From Vibrio marinisediminis (GTDB taxonomy: Bacteria; Pseudomonadota; Gammaproteobacteria; Enterobacterales; Vibrionaceae): a stretch of DNA of 64,000 nucleotides. Below, in pieces: positions 55,944 to 64,000 of this stretch (its first letter is position 1; each line of letters starts with the position of its first letter). The stretch covers positions 1 to 64,000 of the forward strand of contig NZ_JACFYF010000001.1 of the NCBI RefSeq assembly GCF_014050145.1, given 5' to 3'. The notes under the pieces are model-generated. The model was not told the DNA's origin. It did not search any database and saw only the letters and a list, made by a program, of their open reading frames with translations. Made by a program: the position numbers and the translations under genes.

Positions 55944-57629
55944 CTAGGAGAAGAATTGATCGAGGTTTTTAAAACGGAACACCGCGCGCTCACATTCAAC
56001 TTTGGTTGTCTCAAGCTGTTGTTGAAGTGTTTGCAGTCCCGACTCCATCACTCTCGGAAGTTCTGGGTCAACAAAACCATGCGGCAATGCACCATGGAAG
56101 TTTGATTTGACTTTGCGTAGATGAAACTCAGCGTGCTCTAGCTGTGTTAATGCTTGTTCCGCTTTAGCAAGCCAGTTTTGGTAGAGCTCGGCATCAAGCC
56201 CTTGTTTGGTAACCACCGCGACTAAAACGGCGCGATTGGCAATATCTTTAATAACAAGGTTATTTGCCCCATCCATTTCAAAACGCAGACGGCAGAGATT
56301 GGTGTTTTGATTAACATAACCATACACATCACCACTCCCTTCTTTGATGACTCGCTCTAACTCATTTTTAGGTGTATAGATCCAGCGACTGTCGCCTTTC
56401 TCTGACTCTGAAACCGACATGTTGCTTTGCAACAGTACCAGCTTGACTAAGTCACTCGCATTGCCGACGCGGTAAGATTTCACATTGGATAAATCGTAGT
56501 GATGGACACTCTTCTTGATCAGACCTGTGGTCGATTCCATAGAAAGTGGCATCGAGAATTTCGATTCAAGCTCTTCTTGTACGTCCAGCAACTCTTCACG
56601 GCAAAACGTTATCTGTTGTTCTACCTCTTGCTGATCGAAAGCCAAGTTAAGCGAAAACTCTTTAATAACGCTCCATACAATCTCTCGAGACTCGGCACTA
56701 TTCCATAAGCAATCTTGCAGTAGCAGCAAGTCGAGCGGGTTGATGCTGTCTCGACCATTAAAATAGGCACTGGCTTTGAGCAGTTTTACCGCCTTCTTCC
56801 AGCGACGGTCGGAAACATACATGTCTGATTGCGCAAACTCAATTCCGGCTTGTTCTGCTTTTTGCTCAAGTAACGCTTTAAGCTGGTAGAGCTTTTCAAA
56901 CACGTCATCGGTGAGGGTTAGTTTGTCGAGTTCTTGTTGCCAGAGGTGATATTCTTGATCTGTTATCGCTAAACCTTCGGGAATTTGAGCTTCTTGCGGG
57001 GTACCAACGGTGAGCATGGATTTGAAGTTTTGCTTATCTTGGATGCGATTGACAAAAATTCGCACTAACATTCGGTCGTATAAGGCTTCTAATCCGCTGT
57101 CTTCATCAGGTAATTCATTGGAGGCCGACACTAACAACCGCATTGGAACTGGTTCAATTTCGCTACCATTTTTAAAGGTTTTTTCATTAACAACGGTCAG
57201 TAGCGTATTCAGAATTGCAGGACCGGCTTTCCATATTTCATCTAAAAAGACAACTTGTGCTGTGGGTAAGTACCCTTCAGTCAGTCTGACATAACGACCA
57301 TTATCTTTGAGTTCTTGGATACTTAGGGGACCGAACACTTCTTCTGGAGTGGAAAATCGTGTCATTAAATATTCGAAATAGGAGGAGTTATCAAAGGCTT
57401 GGATGAGACGTTTGGCGATTAGGCTTTTAGCAATACCGGGCGGACCTAATAAAAATACACTTTCGCCAGCAAGGGCTGCTAAGAGGCACATTTTTATGGT
57501 GCCCTCTCTTTCATACACCCCGTCTGACAACGCTTTCGCCAGTTTATTTATACGCTCAGACAGCAGCGCTTTATTGGAATGGCTCGCTTGAGAAAGTATC
57601 GTCAACACATTGCTCCTTGGGGAAAACAT
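55944..57629 (-). CDS. ravA: MoxR-family AAA+ ATPase RavA
   Basis: 561 aa. Walker A GPPGIAKS (residues 62-69), Walker [13 protein letters not shown] (about 131-142), sensor 1 ASNELP, and sensor/arginine motif DRMLVRI. The C terminus carries the RavA-specific domain and a coiled coil. It forms hexamers and acts with ViaA. Start at residue 1 lies just upstream of a second possible Met-free stretch; the exact first codon is uncertain. Confidence 0.93.
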   Translation of the reverse strand: MFSPRSNVLTILSQASHSNKALLSERINKLAKALSDGVYEREGTIKMCLLAALAGESVFLLGPPGIAKSLIAKRLIQAFDNSSYFEYLMTRFSTPEEVFGPLSIQELKDNGRYVRLTEGYLPTAQVVFLDEIWKAGPAILNTLLTVVNEKTFKNGSEIEPVPMRLLVSASNELPDEDSGLEALYDRMLVRIFVNRIQDKQNFKSMLTVGTPQEAQIPEGLAITDQEYHLWQQELDKLTLTDDVFEKLYQLKALLEQKAEQAGIEFAQSDMYVSDRRWKKAVKLLKASAYFNGRDSINPLDLLLLQDCLWNSAESREIVWSVIKEFSLNLAFDQQEVEQQITFCREELLDVQEELESKFSMPLSMESTTGLIKKSVHHYDLSNVKSYRVGNASDLVKLVLLQSNMSVSESEKGDSRWIYTPKNELERVIKEGSGDVYGYVNQNTNLCRLRFEMDGANNLVIKDIANRAVLVAVVTKQGLDAELYQNWLAKAEQALTQLEHAEFHLRKVKSNFHGALPHGFVDPELPRVMESGLQTLQQQLETTKVECERAVFRFKNLDQFFS

Positions 57630-57877
57630 AAAGTTTCAATATAAGGTTAATCAATTGTTACTATTTTGTTATATATGGAAATGGTTTATTGAGCAACCCT
57701 TTATAGCAGATCAATTTTTATCGTAATCATTTGAAATCTTTGTTTACAATTTTGCGATATGCATCGCAATTCATTTATGCTTGCCTTATACGTCATCTCT
57801 CTAAGTGCCTTTCAATCAAATCAATAACTAGTTAAGGTATTGGTATATTCTTAAAGACTCATTACTGCAGGATTCCA

Positions 57878-58399
57878 GTGACCGATAAAACAGTGATCCA
57901 CACTTGGAAACGTATCTCTCTTGTCGAAGAGCAAGTAGAGTTGCCGAACGGAAAGACCGTCACTCATACCACCATTGCCCACCCAGGCGCTGCTGTAATC
58001 CTCCCTATCGATGAAAATGGTCATGTTGTATTGATCAACCAGTACCGACCATCGTTAAAGAAATGGTTACTTGAATTACCCGCGGGCACTTTGGAAAATG
58101 ATGAACCGATAGAAGTATGCGCCGCACGCGAACTTGAAGAAGAAACAGGTTTTAGTGCCAGTGAGATCTTCCCACTTGGTCAAGTAACCCCGCTCGCGGG
58201 CTTTTGTGACGAAATTCAATACTTGTTTGTCGCTAAAAACCTCAGCAAAACTTCCCGCTATCAATGCGATGATGATGAAGTGATAGAAGTGCTACACATA
58301 TCTCTTGCCGAAGTTGAGCAAATGATCATTAATGGCAGCATCAGTGATGCCAAAAGCATTGCTTGTTTAAGCAAAGCGAAGCTATGTGGATTCATATAG
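57878..58399 (+). CDS. Nudix hydrolase (ADP-ribose pyrophosphatase-like)
   Basis: 173 aa, GTG start. The complete Nudix box G-x5-E-x7-REUxEExGU is present in GTLENDEPIE through RELEEETGF (about residues 71-93). Preceding VVLINQYRPSLKKWLLELPAG is the pattern of ADP-ribose/nucleoside-diphosphate-sugar hydrolases (NudF/NudK type). The substrate is not certain. It precedes the threonine aldolase gene by 29 bp, so the two probably share a transcript. Confidence 0.9.
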   Translation: MTDKTVIHTWKRISLVEEQVELPNGKTVTHTTIAHPGAAVILPIDENGHVVLINQYRPSLKKWLLELPAGTLENDEPIEVCAARELEEETGFSASEIFPLGQVTPLAGFCDEIQYLFVAKNLSKTSRYQCDDDEVIEVLHISLAEVEQMIINGSISDAKSIACLSKAKLCGFI

Positions 58400-58428
58400 C
58401 CTCAGCTCAGGACTATGTAGGAATAATG

Positions 58429-59433
58429 ATGGATTTTCGTTCTGATACGGTAACTAAACCGACCGATGCCATGCGCAAAGCGATGGCTGCAGCTCTTGTA
58501 GGTGATGATGTATACGGGGATGACCCAACTGTTAATGAATTAGAACAGTGGGCAGCTGAAAGACATGGTTTCGAAGCCGCGTTGTTCACCACCTCAGGCA
58601 CTCAAGCTAACCTTCTTGGTCTTATGGCGCACTGCGAGCGTGGTGACGAGTATTTGTGTGGTCAACAAGCACACAACTACCGTTACGAAGCCGGTGGTGC
58701 CGCTGTATTAGGTTCTATTCAGCCTCAACCGGTTGAAAACGAACCAGATGGCACAATAGATTTTGCTAAGCTACAAGCCGCGATCAAACCCAATGACTGC
58801 CACTTTGCTCGTACTCGACTATTAAGCCTTGAAAATACCATCAATGGTAAAGTACTGCCTTTGAGCTACCTTGCTGAGGCCCGTGAGTTTGTTAATCAAA
58901 ATGGGTTATCTCTTCACCTAGATGGCGCTCGCGTCTACAACGCTGCTGTTGCGTTGGATATTGATGTCAAAGAGATTGCTCAATATTTTGATTCAATGAC
59001 GGTATGTTTATCAAAGGGGCTAGCTGCGCCAATCGGCTCTCTACTGTTAGGTAGCAAAGAGTACATAGCAAAAGCGCGTCGATTGAGAAAGATGGTCGGT
59101 GGCGGTATGCGCCAAGCGGGTATTTTAGCCGCGGCGGGTAAGCTAGCGCTAACTGAGCAAGTAGACCAACTGAAACAAGATCACCTTAATGCTAAGCGCT
59201 TAGCCGAAGGGTTGAGCCAAATTGAAGGCTTCTCAGTAAACCCTGAGTTTATCCATACTAATATTGTATTTACTAAAATCGATGAGCGTATTGATGTGAA
59301 AGCGCTCGTTGCTAAGCTTGCGGATGATGGTATTACGGCGACGGCGGGTAACCCAATGCGTTTCGTAACGCACAAAGATATTTCGGCACAAGATATCGAA
59401 ACCGTGTTGGAAAAATTGGCAAATTACGTTTAA
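58429..59433 (+). CDS. ltaE: Low-specificity L-threonine aldolase
   Basis: 334 aa from ATG 58429 (MDFRSDTVTKPTDAM), preferred because AGGA lies 6 nt upstream; the longer frame overlaps the Nudix gene. It is a fold-I PLP enzyme that cleaves (allo)threonine to glycine and acetaldehyde. The N terminus, GDDVYGDDPTVNELE, the PLP lysine in CLSKGLAAPIGS (about residues 199-210) and LHLDGARVYNAA are diagnostic. A terminator follows. Confidence 0.94.
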   Translation: MDFRSDTVTKPTDAMRKAMAAALVGDDVYGDDPTVNELEQWAAERHGFEAALFTTSGTQANLLGLMAHCERGDEYLCGQQAHNYRYEAGGAAVLGSIQPQPVENEPDGTIDFAKLQAAIKPNDCHFARTRLLSLENTINGKVLPLSYLAEAREFVNQNGLSLHLDGARVYNAAVALDIDVKEIAQYFDSMTVCLSKGLAAPIGSLLLGSKEYIAKARRLRKMVGGGMRQAGILAAAGKLALTEQVDQLKQDHLNAKRLAEGLSQIEGFSVNPEFIHTNIVFTKIDERIDVKALVAKLADDGITATAGNPMRFVTHKDISAQDIETVLEKLANYV

Positions 59434-59480
59434 ACAAACCGATGACACCAATTGACCGAAATACCGGTTATTGACTATTG

Positions 59481-59510
59481 AGCTTCCCCTTAGGGGAAGC
59501 TTTATTATTT
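59481..59510 (+). terminator. Rho-independent terminator after ltaE
   Basis: A 9-bp stem AGCTTCCCC with GGGGAAGCT, 3-nt loop, then TTATTATTT. Confidence 0.82.
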
Positions 59511-59550
59511 GGGCTTAATCAACACCAACACGAACACGAACAACCATACA

Positions 59551-59862
59551 ATGCGTAAATTGCTTTTCTTGCCTCTATTTTTCTTCACTGCTATTGCTCA
59601 TGCCCAACCATTTGGTGATGCTAAACTCGGTAAAATAAAATCCCCCAGCTGTGTTTTTTGTCATGGTCAAACAGGTGAAGCCGTCAAACCAAACTATCCA
59701 AATTTAAATGGGCAGAATGCTCAATACCTCTATCAAGCGATGCTGGAGTATCAACAAGGTAAACGCACCACGGCTATGGCACAAATGATGTCAGCCCAAT
59801 TAAGAGCACTCAATGAGCAAGATCTGAAGGACATTGCGGCGTTTTACGCAAATCAGCAGTAA
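59551..59862 (+). CDS. Small periplasmic class I cytochrome c
   Basis: 103 aa from ATG 59551; the upstream TTG frame reads through ACACGAACACGAAC repeats and lacks sense. Signal peptide MRKLLFLPLFFFTAIAHA, then a single heme motif CVFCH (about residues 33-37) and a distal Met in AQMMSAQL. Similar to cytochrome c553/c4-half proteins, probably an electron carrier to a terminal oxidase. No clear ribosome-binding site precedes the start, so it may be expressed weakly or the start is elsewhere. Confidence 0.88.
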   Translation: MRKLLFLPLFFFTAIAHAQPFGDAKLGKIKSPSCVFCHGQTGEAVKPNYPNLNGQNAQYLYQAMLEYQQGKRTTAMAQMMSAQLRALNEQDLKDIAAFYANQQ

Positions 59863-60022
59863 TAAGAGCTTCTAGTAAGCACAAATAAAACTCTTTTGCC
59901 TTCCATTTTTATTCATCAAATCAATCAGTTTCAATTAAGTGTGACGAAAGTCTATTTTTTCATTTGTTCTATTTACCATATCAATATAGACTTCGCGCCC
60001 CTTATCGCCATTTATATAACAA

Positions 60023-60949
60023 ATGAAAAACAATTCTCCTGCCTTTAGATGGCAATTTCTTCTTCCAAAATATTGGGGAACTTTGCTTCTAGTCGCACTT
60101 ATGTACGCTCTTAGTACTCTCCCATTTAAAGTGCAAATTGCACTTGGTAAACGAGTGGGTCGGCTCGTATTAGGTAGAATGAAAAAACGCACAAATACTA
60201 TTCGTCGTAATCTCGATTTGTGCTTTCCAAAGATGAGCGAAGACGAAAAAGAACGATTGACTGTTGAGAACATCGAAAACACAGGCATTGCGCTATTTGA
60301 AACCGCCATGGCTTGGTTTTGGTCAGACAAACGGGTTAACAAGCATGTCACTATCATTGGCATGGAACAGCTAGAAGAGTTAGAGAAGCAAGGTAAAGGC
60401 GCTCTAATGCTGGCGGTTCACTCAATGAACCTTGAGTTAGGAGCCCGTGCATTTGGCATCAAAAAGTCAGGCACAGGGGTGTATCGCCCGAATAGCAACT
60501 CATGCTACGACTACTTTCAATACAAAGGTCGCTCACGCTCGAACCGTACTTTGATCGATAGACGAGATGTAAAAGGCATGATTGATGCGCTTAAAACGGG
60601 CAAACGTGTTTGGTACGCTCCTGATCATGATTATGGTCGCCGTCGCTCAACATTTGCCCCACTGTTTGCGGTTGAAAATGCGTGTACAACGACTGGCACT
60701 AGTATGCTAGTCAATGCTTCAGACTGTGTCGTGGTACCTTTTACTATGGTTCGTGATAGCAATGATCACTATACCTTGACTATCCACCCGTACTTAGACG
60801 AATTCCCGAAAGAGTGTGAACAGCTTGCAGCGGTTTATACTAACCGTGCCATCGAAACATCTATTATGGCCGCGCCAAGCCAATACATGTGGTTACACCG
60901 TCGCTTTAAAACGCGCCCAGAAGGCGAGCAGTGCTTATACGCTATGTAG
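60023..60949 (+). CDS. LpxL/LpxP-type lipid A acyltransferase
   Basis: 308 aa. One N-terminal membrane anchor (about residues 17-33), catalytic HSMNLE motif (H-x4-E, about residues 133-138), and YRPNSN (about 154-159), with C-terminal MWLHRRFKTRP typical of the HtrB/LpxL family. It transfers a secondary acyl chain to lipid A from acyl-ACP. Vibrios carry several paralogues; which acyl chain this one uses cannot be told. Monocistronic, with a strong terminator. Confidence 0.9.
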   Translation: MKNNSPAFRWQFLLPKYWGTLLLVALMYALSTLPFKVQIALGKRVGRLVLGRMKKRTNTIRRNLDLCFPKMSEDEKERLTVENIENTGIALFETAMAWFWSDKRVNKHVTIIGMEQLEELEKQGKGALMLAVHSMNLELGARAFGIKKSGTGVYRPNSNSCYDYFQYKGRSRSNRTLIDRRDVKGMIDALKTGKRVWYAPDHDYGRRRSTFAPLFAVENACTTTGTSMLVNASDCVVVPFTMVRDSNDHYTLTIHPYLDEFPKECEQLAAVYTNRAIETSIMAAPSQYMWLHRRFKTRPEGEQCLYAM

Positions 60950-60984
60950 CAAACAAACTGCACTGGCTCACAAGCTTATTTTGC

Positions 60985-61018
60985 AAAAAAAGGTCAAGCA
61001 ATGCTTGACCTTTTTTAT
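60985..61018. terminator. Bidirectional terminator between lpxL-type gene and ppiC
   Basis: Long stem AAAAAAGGTCAAGCA with TGCTTGACCTTTTTT, nearly no loop, T runs on both strands. Confidence 0.9.
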
Positions 61019-61038
61019 GTCTATTCAAATTCTTAACA

Positions 61039-61317
61039 CTAGGTTCGGTACAAAACCTTAACCACGTGCCATCCGAATTTTGTCTTCACTAAGTGTGGGG
61101 TAAGCACCTCACCAGAGAAGCAAACCTTATCGAATTGAGGCACCATCTGACCACGTCGAAACTCGCCAAGATCGCCGCCGCGTTTACCTGAAGGGCAAGT
61201 CGAGTACTTCTTCGCTAGCGCTTGGAACTTAGCGCCTTTCTTAAGTTGAGAGATGATATCTTCTGCTTGTTCTTTGTGCTTTACCAAGATATGCAAAGCT
61301 GCCGCTGTGTTTGCCAT
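61039..61317 (-). CDS. ppiC: Parvulin-type peptidyl-prolyl isomerase PpiC
   Basis: 92 aa, a single rotamase domain without signal peptide, so cytoplasmic. Diagnostic segments are ALHILVKH (about residues 7-14), [26 protein letters not shown] (about 38-63) and [10 protein letters not shown] at the end. It isomerises proline peptide bonds during folding. Confidence 0.95.
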   Translation of the reverse strand: MANTAAALHILVKHKEQAEDIISQLKKGAKFQALAKKYSTCPSGKRGGDLGEFRRGQMVPQFDKVCFSGEVLTPHLVKTKFGWHVVKVLYRT

Positions 61318-61503
61318 AAGTTTTTACGTTTACCAATTTCATAATTGCTGGGATTGTAGCGAACATTTTTGCGATCTTCATCATACCTTTTCATCACCGC
61401 AGGATATAAATCGCATTCAATGCGTAATCTCTGATCCAATTCAACGAAAAATCAACTATTTGCACTAACATATATGCAGTAGTATCAAATTTGGGACTTG
61501 TTA

Positions 61504-62424
61504 ATGGCAGTGAAAAGTAAAGCGAATCAATCGCAAGGTATGTTGATGTTTACCTTGACGGCAAATCAGCAAATGTTTGCGATAGGCACATTAAAGGTTC
61601 GTGAAATTGTACCCTACCTACCAACAACACAAATCCCGTACTCACATCATCATGTCGTCGGCACTGTGGCAATTCGCGAACTGAACGTTCCGGTTATTGA
61701 TATGCCTGCAGCTATTGGTTTTCGTCCTATACAACCTGAAGAATATTCTTCGTGCTTCCTTATTGTGACGGACTGTTTACGCACGGTGGTTGCGTTTATG
61801 GTTCGTAGTATTGAGAAAATCATCGACTGTGACTGGCGTAATATCGAACCCTCTCCACCGACTGCGGGCAACAATGTCTTTGTTACCGGTATTACCCGTT
61901 ATGAAGAGCAAATTGTGCAAATGCTTGATGTTGAGTTATTACTATCAAAAATCTATCCGCTATCAGAATCTGCTCGGATTCCTATTTTGACGGATGTGCA
62001 AAGAGAAAAGCTTAAAGCACTCAATATCCTACTGGTGGATGACTCGACGATTGCGCGTAGACAACTTGCTAATGCGCTCGACAGCATCAATATTCCTTAC
62101 CAAATTTGTACCAATGGCGATGAAGCACTGCACTGTATGCGCGAGTGTGCGAAGCAAGGTCAGGGAATCGATTTATTGGTTAGCGATATTGAAATGCCTG
62201 GCTTAGATGGTTATGAGCTCGCATTTGAAACACAAAGTGATCCTGAACTTCGTCATGCCTACATCATTTTGCATACATCACTGTCGAGTGAGATTTGTGT
62301 GAATAGGGCCAACCAAGTCGGCGCTCATGAAGCGTTAGAAAAGTTCAACGCAGGTGATTTGATCAAAGCAATGTTGCGCGGAGCCGATAGTATAGCGAAA
62401 GAAAAAGAACCGCTTATTGATTAA
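61504..62424 (+). CDS. cheV: Chemotaxis coupling protein CheV
   Basis: 306 aa from ATG 61504 (MAVKSKANQSQG). N-terminal CheW domain (about residues 12-160: MFAIGTLKVREIVPYLPTTQIPYSHHHVVGTVAIRELNVPVIDMP) and C-terminal receiver (about 175-295) with LLVDDSTIAR and the phospho-acceptor Asp in LLVSDIEMPG. It couples receptors to CheA and adapts signalling by phosphorylation. Confidence 0.94.
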   Translation: MAVKSKANQSQGMLMFTLTANQQMFAIGTLKVREIVPYLPTTQIPYSHHHVVGTVAIRELNVPVIDMPAAIGFRPIQPEEYSSCFLIVTDCLRTVVAFMVRSIEKIIDCDWRNIEPSPPTAGNNVFVTGITRYEEQIVQMLDVELLLSKIYPLSESARIPILTDVQREKLKALNILLVDDSTIARRQLANALDSINIPYQICTNGDEALHCMRECAKQGQGIDLLVSDIEMPGLDGYELAFETQSDPELRHAYIILHTSLSSEICVNRANQVGAHEALEKFNAGDLIKAMLRGADSIAKEKEPLID

Positions 62425-62647
62425 CTTACAGTTATAACAACATGTAATAGCGGATTAAATCACAATTAGAGGTCTGCTAAGTGAGACTTGCTGTACCTCA
62501 TGATTGTGATTGTTTACTGTTGCTTCTATGGGAGGTTCCACATTTGATTGTGGACTCTTAAAACAGTCTATACCCAGTTTCTTAGCCCATGCAGATTTAC
62601 CGATACAATGACTTCATACCTGCATTTATAAAGATTGACACAGTAAA

Positions 62648-63664
62648 ATGACAGAAGACGTTTTTAAAAAATCAACCGCAAACCTAAAGAAAGCGGTGCC
62701 TTTAATGATGAAGAACCATGTCGCGGCAACACCAGCCAATTACGCGCTATGGTATACCTATGTCGATAATTCCATCCCACGCCTCAACCTTGAACTAGAA
62801 AGTGTCATCGAAAGCTATGGTATTTGTCCTCCGGCGGCGGGCGATCAGCTATATCAACGACATGTCGCGTCACAAACAGAAACTAAACTCAGCGACTTGC
62901 GTGCCAGCATTGAAATTCTGGTCGGTGAAGTCGCCAGTTCAATGACCGACACGCTAACTGACACCTCTCAGTTCTCTGAAATGATTGACAAAAGCTTTAA
63001 AAACCTTGAAAGAGTGGAAGATGAAAGCATGTCACTCGATGAGGTGATGGCTGTAATTCGCCAACTGGTTTCAGAGTCACGAGACATACGCCACTCAACA
63101 AGCTTTCTCTCAAATCAACTTTCAACTGCCAGCAATGAAATTAGTCGTTTAAAAAGCCAGCTAGCGGATGTTCAACGTGAAGCTTTATTCGATAGCTTGT
63201 CAGGCTTATACAATCGCCGATCATTTGACAATGACATTCAAACACTTTGTCAAAGTGAGCAAAATTTCTGCCTGATCCTTGCCGATATTGACCACTTCAA
63301 AACCTATAACGATAACTACGGGCACCTTTTTGGTGACTCTGTTATTCGCGGCTTAGCACGACGCTTGCAAAGTAGCTGTCGAGACGGTATTACCGCCTAC
63401 CGCTTTGGTGGTGAAGAGTTTGCTTTAGTGGTGCCAAACCGAAATCTACGTGTGGCGCGCCAGTTTGCCGAGAGCCTTCGCCGCGCCGTAGAAAAACTGT
63501 CGATCAAAGATCGCCGTAGCGGCAAGCAAGTGGGCAATATCACCGCATCCTTCGGCGTGACTGAGCGAAGTGAAGGTGAGAGTGCCGAATCAATCATCGA
63601 ACGCAGTGATCAACTATTGTATGAAGCGAAACATTTAGGGCGCAATCGAGTAATGCCACTCTAA
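62648..63664 (+). CDS. GGDEF diguanylate cyclase
   Basis: 338 aa. The C-terminal GGDEF domain (about residues 178-335) has an intact active site GGEEF (254-258) and DIDHFKTYND, so it should make cyclic di-GMP. The inhibitory I-site position reads R-D-G-I (245-248) instead of R-x-x-D, so product inhibition is probably lost or weak. The N-terminal 170 residues are helical (coiled coil about 150-178), no membrane segments, presumably a sensory or dimerisation region of unknown ligand. Confidence 0.93.
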   Translation: MTEDVFKKSTANLKKAVPLMMKNHVAATPANYALWYTYVDNSIPRLNLELESVIESYGICPPAAGDQLYQRHVASQTETKLSDLRASIEILVGEVASSMTDTLTDTSQFSEMIDKSFKNLERVEDESMSLDEVMAVIRQLVSESRDIRHSTSFLSNQLSTASNEISRLKSQLADVQREALFDSLSGLYNRRSFDNDIQTLCQSEQNFCLILADIDHFKTYNDNYGHLFGDSVIRGLARRLQSSCRDGITAYRFGGEEFALVVPNRNLRVARQFAESLRRAVEKLSIKDRRSGKQVGNITASFGVTERSEGESAESIIERSDQLLYEAKHLGRNRVMPL

Positions 63665-63721
63665 GCAGCTTTGATAAATCTCGTCTATTCTTTAGCCGTA
63701 ACCTACTGCTGGAGATAAACA

Positions 63722-64000
63722 ATGATCAAATCAAGTATGGTGTTTGGTGGCGCACTTTTCCTACTAATGAGCACAAGCTTAGTCGGTTGCACAACCAAAG
63801 ATTCGCCTTATAAACGAACTGAGTATCAGATGGCATCTAACCCTGCGGCTGTTTATTGCGTTCAACGAGAAGGTAAATTGGACACGATAACAGAAGATTC
63901 TCAACGTGTTACATACTGCGAACTGCCCAATGGTGAGCGTGTGGAACAATGGCAGTTCTATCGTCAAAATCATCAAAACAAAGGGAAAAGTGGAGAATAG
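63722..64000 (+). CDS. DUF333 family lipoprotein
   Basis: 92 aa. Signal peptide with lipobox LVGC (Cys near residue 23). The DUF333 pattern follows: ASNPAAVYCVQREGKLDT, TYCELPNGERVEQW and FYR. Members are small outer-membrane-type lipoproteins of unknown function (hemolysin-related annotations are historical). The stop is the last codon of the window, so the gene is complete. Confidence 0.9.
   Translation: MIKSSMVFGGALFLLMSTSLVGCTTKDSPYKRTEYQMASNPAAVYCVQREGKLDTITEDSQRVTYCELPNGERVEQWQFYRQNHQNKGKSGE

Overview
The window is from a Vibrio genome. The left 8.3 kb is a chromosomal-integron cassette array whose roughly 120-bp attC sites are of the VCR type, and the rest is Vibrio core and near-core genes (CqsS, citrate fermentation with a Na+-pumping oxaloacetate decarboxylase, CheV, PqiABC, RavA-ViaA). 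From memory, clcA, a TehA-like channel, cqsS and sbcCD also lie close together on the second chromosome of V. cholerae, so a chromosome II location is plausible. The species cannot be named from sequence reading alone.

Region 1 (1-8917) holds 13 cassettes, all read on the minus strand, and 13 attC sites (one cut by the window edge). Seven cassettes carry recognisable ORFs: a two-TM membrane protein, a HEPN-like protein, a nucleoside-deoxyribosyltransferase/TIR-like protein, a DUF2971 protein, a small membrane protein, an unknown soluble protein, and a final two-gene cassette with a small CxxC protein. Six are ORF-less: five near-equal-length copies (457-459 bp) of one sequence plus one diverged relative. 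The array stops at about 8.9 kb. The attI-proximal end should lie there, but no integrase gene is present.

Region 2 (9.4-13.3 kb) has a proVWX-type glycine betaine/proline ABC transporter operon and a small hypothetical gene.

Region 3 (13.3-29.8 kb) is a complete citrate uptake and fermentation locus, almost all on the minus strand: tctCBA (tripartite citrate transporter), citC, oadGAB, the two-component regulators citAB, and citDEFXG followed by a DUF5718 gene. A diverged second citX sits on the plus strand, divergent from oadG. A shared motif, close to ATGGYGTTAAT, occurs upstream of every transcription unit of this locus and is a good candidate for the CitB operator. Citrate would be imported, split by citrate lyase (CitDEF, matured by CitC, CitX and CitG) into acetate and oxaloacetate, and the oxaloacetate decarboxylated by OadGAB with Na+ export.

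Region 4 (30-50.3 kb) contains YlqF, a CobW/YjiA-type GTPase, ClcA, a TehA-like channel, the quorum-sensing kinase CqsS with no cqsA beside it, SbcDC, a FabH paralogue, thioredoxin 2, an MFS transporter, YgbA, a DUF4174 protein and the PqiABC envelope lipid-transport system.

Region 5 (50.5-53.9 kb) is a minus-strand tRNA cluster (Cys, Leu, Gly, Cys, then Leu, Gly, Cys). An Aer-like PAS chemoreceptor gene and a MITE-like element lie between the two duplicated Leu-Gly-Cys blocks.

Region 6 (54-64 kb) has a YjbR-like protein, ViaA/RavA, a Nudix hydrolase with a threonine aldolase, a small cytochrome c, an LpxL-type acyltransferase, PpiC, CheV, a GGDEF diguanylate cyclase and a DUF333 lipoprotein.
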